A stretch of 64,000 nucleotides of DNA. Source: Schistosoma mansoni (lineage: Eukaryota > Platyhelminthes > Trematoda > Strigeidida > Schistosomatidae). Made by a program: the position numbers and the translations under genes. Position 1 is the stretch's first letter. Each line of letters opens with the position of its first letter. Below, in pieces: positions 60,501 through 64,000 of the stretch. The notes beneath the pieces are model-generated. The model was not told where the DNA came from, did not search any database, and was given only the letters and a program-made list of their open reading frames with translations. Location of the stretch: NCBI RefSeq assembly GCF_000237925.1, contig NW_017386033.1, positions 744,001-808,000 of the forward strand, given 5' to 3'.

Positions 60501-63055
60501 AGTAGAGAAATGTACAAATTTGTTAACTGATCAGTTATTTTTTGTATGAATACTTCTATACTTCAGTGAACTTTTATTATGGGAACAACAAAATCAAATG
60601 TAAAATTTAATTTGTTTGTAGATATCTTATTATTATTATTATTTAAATACTTGTTATATTAGTGTCGAGACATGATCCATGCTATGTTATTGCAGTAGTA
60701 TTAGTAGTAGTTAAATAGATAAAGTTGGACCTAGTATGAGTGGTTGTAGTGTTGAAAGTAAAATATAATTGGTTTAGCCTCTAATACACAATTAATACAG
60801 AATTTTTCATAAGTTGAAAAGCGTCAGTCNNNNNNNNNNNNNNNNNNNNNNNNNNNNNNNNNNNNNNNNNNNNNNNNNNNNNNNNNNNNNNNNNNNNNNN
60901 NNNNNNNNNNNNNNNNNNNNNNNNNNNNNNNNNNNNNNNNNNNNNNNNNNNNNNNNNNNNNNNNNNNNNNNNNNNNNNNNNNNNNNNNNNNNNNNNNNNN
61001 NNNNNNNNNNNNNNNNNNNNNNNNNNNNNTTTCGTCCTATTATGGTGGTCTAGCTTCAATTGACTCACGCTTTCAACTATGAAAATACTAAATCTCCACA
61101 AAACCCCTTCTGATAATTAATACAGAATTGGTATTGAATAACATAAAGAAGTCACAAATGACAACTACAAAAGCATCAACGTGTAGTCTTTGTCTATAAA
61201 AAAGCTATTTACTCATTTAAAACACTACTTCATTATGCATATATTTGTAACTTATGTAAACAATTTAATAGATCGATTGTCTCATTAAGTTTGATTAGTT
61301 CAGTGAATTATCCTATAGGATTTGCATGGTTAACATCATGGACTGATTTTAGTTCACCACTGAAAACCAGAAAGCACTGGATAACTTTTTTGTCCTAGTA
61401 TGAGGCTCCTAAATTCCACGTCCGGATTATTTATTACTTCTATTAGAACAATTGCGTCCCCGCGTCGAGTTAATCAGTGATTAAAAAGTATAAACATCTG
61501 TTGCTTTTTATTTTTCCCTCTTGGAATATTCATGGTTAGCTACCCTTTTTAAACAAACTATTTTATTATCTAAGTGATATAGTTTTGTCAAGATTTCTTG
61601 TTTAAATGTGATTTCATTTAGAGTACTATTGAATTTTCCGGATTTATAGTAGAAGGTCTTCACTTTTGCAGTTAGTCAAGTTAAAAAGTAAAATGTTTAT
61701 TAGGTAGTTGTCACTATATTTAGGTGTTTTTTTTTCTCTGAGCTGGATGGTTTGGTCGTGAACCTTTCATTGTTCTTCTGAACAACGCATGTGTCGTCAT
61801 CAAAAAGGACGAGCTGGAAAACACCTACAATCTTACAAATAACGTCTTCGGTGACATGAAACTTACAATGCAAAAGGAGTTGAACAACAAACTATCATTA
61901 TTGGATGTATTAATCACCAGAACCGACACAAGGAAACTGGAGACTCAGGTATATCGGAAGCTGACCCACACAGATCAAATTTTCCTTTACAGTAGTAACA
62001 ACTCAAGAACTCAAAAATCAACTGCGTACAAACTTTATTCAAGAGGACGAGAACACACTGCAGCTCACTTGCAGTGCGGGAAAATGAAGGAAAATATCCA
62101 ATGACTATCTTTCAAAAGAACAGCTCCCCAATCAACCTCAAAAAATATCAACCAAACTCATCCTACCATATATAAATGACATATCGGAAGTTACAATGAG
62201 ATTAGTGAAGCCGTTTTGAATAGGTTTAGTACACAAACCAACAAAATCACTTCAATCAATCCTATGCAAACCATAGGATAAAGTGACAAAAGAAGAAAAA
62301 CCGAACATTATCTACAAAATTAGTTGTTCCAACTGCAAAAAACACTACATCGAACAAAGTGGGCGACTCCTTTATCTCCTCCCTTATGAACATCAATTAG
62401 TGGTCAAACGTCGTGACATATCCTCGCTTATATCAATTCATGTGGACAACTGTGGACATACATTCGACTAGAAAAATGTTGAGGTCTTGGATAGAGGCAA
62501 TTCTGAAAACACCAGAGAATTCTTAGAAGCTTGGGACTCAGGTCAATCAGCAATCAACAAACACATTGAAATCGATCCAATTTATCAACCAATCAGAAAA
62601 ATTATGGACAAATATAGAACCGAAAATTAGGTCAAAGGGAGATACAATCAAAATAAAAAGATAGACAACGACAGGTTAAACGTCAACAGAAACCAATGAA
62701 GATCGAGGTCTACAGGACAAGCTGTGAGCCATATGTGGAGAAGTTCGAACACTTCACATCTACCTTAAGTTTGTGCGGATGATGTTGTTCAGAAGAACGA
62801 TGAAAGCTCCACGACCGAAGTATCTGGCTCAGAGAACAAAGGTCAACCCAAATCATCCACCTGAGCTACAAGTCGTCCCCACCATCACTCTGTATTTCAT
62901 AAAGATCGAGTTTCCAAATGTGAATTGAAGTTTTTCAGTGAATTGATCTAAGCAAATCGTAATTTCTGTAAAACTTCAAAACCATCTGTTATCACATCCT
63001 TCCGAGATGGTGCTATATAGACGTGTCAAGTTACGGAATATGTACGAAATTAATC

Positions 63056-63099
<44 letters not shown>

Positions 63100-64000
63100 A
63101 ACAAACTAGAACTTCAAGGATGCAGTAAAAAAAGACAGAGTTTATTTAAAATTCACGTAAGAATCTGGTATGTCGATCCACCCACTAACTCTGGTTGGTA
63201 GTGGGCTAATCAGCGTATTCCGACTTGGGCCTAACTGGAGTAAACAATATTCAGAACACTATCCTGTTGACACATATGGATTCGTGGTCGGGCACTACTG
63301 TGGTCACAATAGATATCCCCTATCCATTGTTTGAGTAGTAATGTGCTCATTTATGCCATTTTATGAGGGGATTGGCAGGAGCGAACTAAGTAGGACTGAA
63401 TCTCTGTGAAGTAATTAATTCCCTATAGACTGTAGATACCATTTGGTAGTAGATGGTAAAAGATAACTGATCTTCGTCTGTGAACTCTTTTTATCTTCGA
63501 TTGTTGACTAGTAATTAATACATCCTAGCAACAATAAACAATTATGGACACATTTCGTTGTCAAGATAAAATAATATATTTGATCAACGGAAACAACCAC
63601 TTGAGAGTGTCTTCAATGGCAGCGACTAGAGAGTAATCATAGGATGGCTAACCATAATTTGTCCCTTAAAAGGATCTAACAACGTGAAGCATGGTATTGA
63701 AAGAAACCCTATGGGTTACAGTAGTTCCTTACCGCTATAATATTTTCGTTCAGATCTTAATATTGTCCACTCATTACGTTTCCCTGGTTTTGTTTTATTG
63801 TTAAATCTCAGGTGATTTTAGAACCATATTTTGGTGGTACACTGCCAGGTTGGCGACCACGTCGTCTTGGTGGTGGGTTAGGTGGTCGTAAAGAAGCTGG
63901 GCAGTTACGATTTGGCGGAATTGCTCGTCCTTTTAGACGTCCATTCAGTGTAAATAATGCGTCTTTGATGGAAAAGAAAACAAAGTTTCACAGAGATTAA
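54585..64000 (+). CDS. SNRNP35: U11/U12 snRNP 35 kDa protein
   Basis: Component of the minor (U12-type) spliceosome U11/U12 di-snRNP, related to U1-70K. Exons: 54585-54773, 58209-58574, 63812-64000 (TAA at the window edge). Total 247 residues, against about 246 in human. Exon 1 has the family signature [20 protein letters not shown]. Exon 2 is the RRM, with RNP2 [11 protein letters not shown] and RNP1 [13 protein letters not shown]. Exon 3 has [34 protein letters not shown], the conserved tail. Two expansions are visible inside the RRM: about 20 residues before beta 2 ([19 protein letters not shown]) and about 15 before beta 4 ([16 protein letters not shown]). Introns of 3.4 and 5.2 kb hold nested repeats. 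The donor at 58,575 (ATA/GTTTTA) was chosen to keep frame; another in-frame GT at 58,559 is possible. Confidence 0.92.
55338..57225 (+). repeat. LTR (Boudicca-like family) split by an RTE insertion
   Basis: 55,338-55,585 matches 24,768-25,034. The sequence resumes at 56,963 with CAGACAGACCGCATCACACCAT and continues to about 57,225. The second part matches the minus strand of the solo LTR at 15.7-16.2 kb (CCAAATGTGGCTGTGA; AAATCGTATAA). The RTE in between therefore inserted into a pre-existing LTR. It lies in SNRNP35 intron 1. Confidence 0.75.
55586..56962 (-). mobile_element. RTE-like LINE, 5'-truncated
   Basis: Minus strand: the RT palm at 56,910-56,563 ([36 protein letters not shown]), the post-RT domain at 56,483-56,196, the C-terminal part at 56,051-55,818, and a 3' end with GTACGTACGTACGAAG and a TGACTAACTGA-type repeat at 55,590. 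Frames are long and only lightly damaged. It begins at a 16-bp palindrome (56,948-56,963). Confidence 0.88.
57226..58208. other. SNRNP35 intron 1, nothing further recognised
   Basis: AT-rich; ends at the acceptor TATTAATACTGAG (58,208). A 79-codon frame at 57,870 is not supported. Confidence 0.4.
58905..59460 (-). mobile_element. RTE 5' module, inverted relative to the tail that follows
   Basis: Close match (about 90 percent or better by eye) to 13,920-14,440, including CACACCGTGGAAG, GGTCGACCTTTTCTAACCCC and GGCAAGCCCGACC. In complete elements this module precedes the endonuclease on the minus strand. Here it is directly followed at 59,461 by an RTE 3' end in plus orientation. Confidence 0.75.
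59461..59795 (+). mobile_element. RTE-like LINE 3' end
   Basis: Plus-strand 3' end: CCAATGGTTGAAGACTCTGG, GTGACATGGCTCAAAATCGA, ending GATGCATATATGTGCATGG and CTGACTGACTGA. Joins the inverted 5' module without the middle of the element. Confidence 0.75.
59828..60022 (+). mobile_element. SINE-like element family A, copy 6 (5'-truncated, internal deletion)
   Basis: Starts within the element, keeps CACCTAGGGGAGTTG, then jumps to GATCAGACCTTTAGGTC, losing about 140 bp, and ends in AAATAAATAA. Flanked by a 10-bp duplication GGCTCCTCAC (59,818-59,827 and 60,023-60,032). Confidence 0.85.
60033..60789. other. SNRNP35 intron 2, AT-rich with short simple repeats
   Basis: A (TTA)n run near 60,630 and AT-rich sequence. 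Nothing else recognised. Confidence 0.4.
60805..61114 (+). mobile_element. SM-alpha-like SINE containing an assembly gap
   Basis: After the gap, TTTCGTCCTATTATGG and the tail TTTCAACTATGAAAATACTA then ATCTCCACAAAACCCC match the ends of the other SM-alpha-like copies. A perfect 15-bp duplication AATTAATACAGAATT flanks it (60,790-60,804 and 61,115-61,129). The true length is unknown because the 200 N are inside. Confidence 0.7.
60830..61029. other. Assembly gap (200 N)
   Basis: Exactly 200 Ns, probably a placeholder. It falls within a SINE, so a repeat-induced assembly break is likely. Confidence 0.99.
61750..62890 (+). mobile_element. Penelope-like element, 3' half, decayed
   Basis: RT C-terminal block at 61,870-61,990: [20 protein letters not shown] then [14 protein letters not shown], the typical LDVL...VYRKPTHTD signature. 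A GIY-YIG-type nuclease start follows at 62,305-62,370 ([20 protein letters not shown]; the usual VYKIPC...YIGQTGR) with Ile/Glu replacing key residues. The closing region is at 62,560-62,640 ([20 protein letters not shown]). Several stops separate the blocks. 5' RT is missing. It lies in SNRNP35 intron 2. Confidence 0.85.
63059..63096. repeat. (AT)19 microsatellite
   Basis: 38 bases of uninterrupted AT dinucleotides. Length may vary between individuals or be affected by assembly. Confidence 0.97.
63100..63811. other. SNRNP35 intron 2, nothing recognised
   Basis: Ends at acceptor TTGTTAAATCTCAG (63,811). No repeat or RNA identified. Confidence 0.4.

Noticed and set aside
1-64000. CRISPR arrays, rRNA genes, bacterial operons or prophage
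   Set aside because: No regularly spaced repeats, no rRNA-like sequence, and clear spliceosomal introns; the window is eukaryotic throughout.

Overview
The window looks like a schistosome (blood fluke) or very close trematode nuclear genome. The evidence is AT-rich DNA, protein genes split into tiny exons with 26-40 nt introns at their 5' ends and multi-kilobase introns further on, and a dense load of the repeat families typical of schistosomes. These are RTE-like and CR1-like LINEs, CsRn1/Boudicca-type Ty3/gypsy elements, a Penelope-like element and SM-alpha-like SINEs with hammerhead-ribozyme relics. Two 200-N runs are assembly gaps.

Three host genes can be read with confidence, all on the + strand. 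(1) NAXD, the ADP/ATP-dependent NAD(P)HX dehydratase, at about 17.24-24.34 kb. (2) A UBAP2/UBAP2L/Lingerer-type UBA-domain protein in 8 exons at 45.03-54.12 kb (908 codons). (3) SNRNP35, the U11/U12 minor-spliceosome 35K protein, in 3 exons at 54.59-64.00 kb, ending on the last base of the window. Genes 2 and 3 lie only 461 bp apart, with a poly(A) signal followed about 70 nt later by a splice acceptor. That arrangement fits a trans-spliced tandem pair. Possible terminal exons of unidentified minus-strand genes lie at 0.63-1.04 kb and around 27.1-28.9 kb.

Region by region: 0-4 kb holds a possible minus-strand terminal exon, a CR1 relic and a decayed RTE element with a SINE-like element nested in it. 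4-17 kb has no recognised gene and carries an SM-alpha-like SINE, a gypsy pol relic, two CR1 elements (one split by a solo LTR) and an internally deleted RTE. 17-24 kb is NAXD with repeats in its introns. 24-36 kb is intergenic, with an LTR fragment, a full SINE-like element, a 3.6 kb CR1 element and a strand-skewed AT-rich block. 36.26-42.47 kb is a young Ty3/gypsy element with 98.9 percent identical LTRs and a 5-bp target duplication. 42.5-45 kb is intergenic. 45-64 kb is the UBAP2-like/SNRNP35 pair, whose introns have absorbed at least ten repeats, some nested.

The most interesting items are a textbook -1 frameshift signal at the gag/pol junction of the gypsy element, a roughly 525-bp retrotransposed element with a fixed 5' end (seven copies, one with a twin-priming inversion), and the operon-like spacing of the last two genes.
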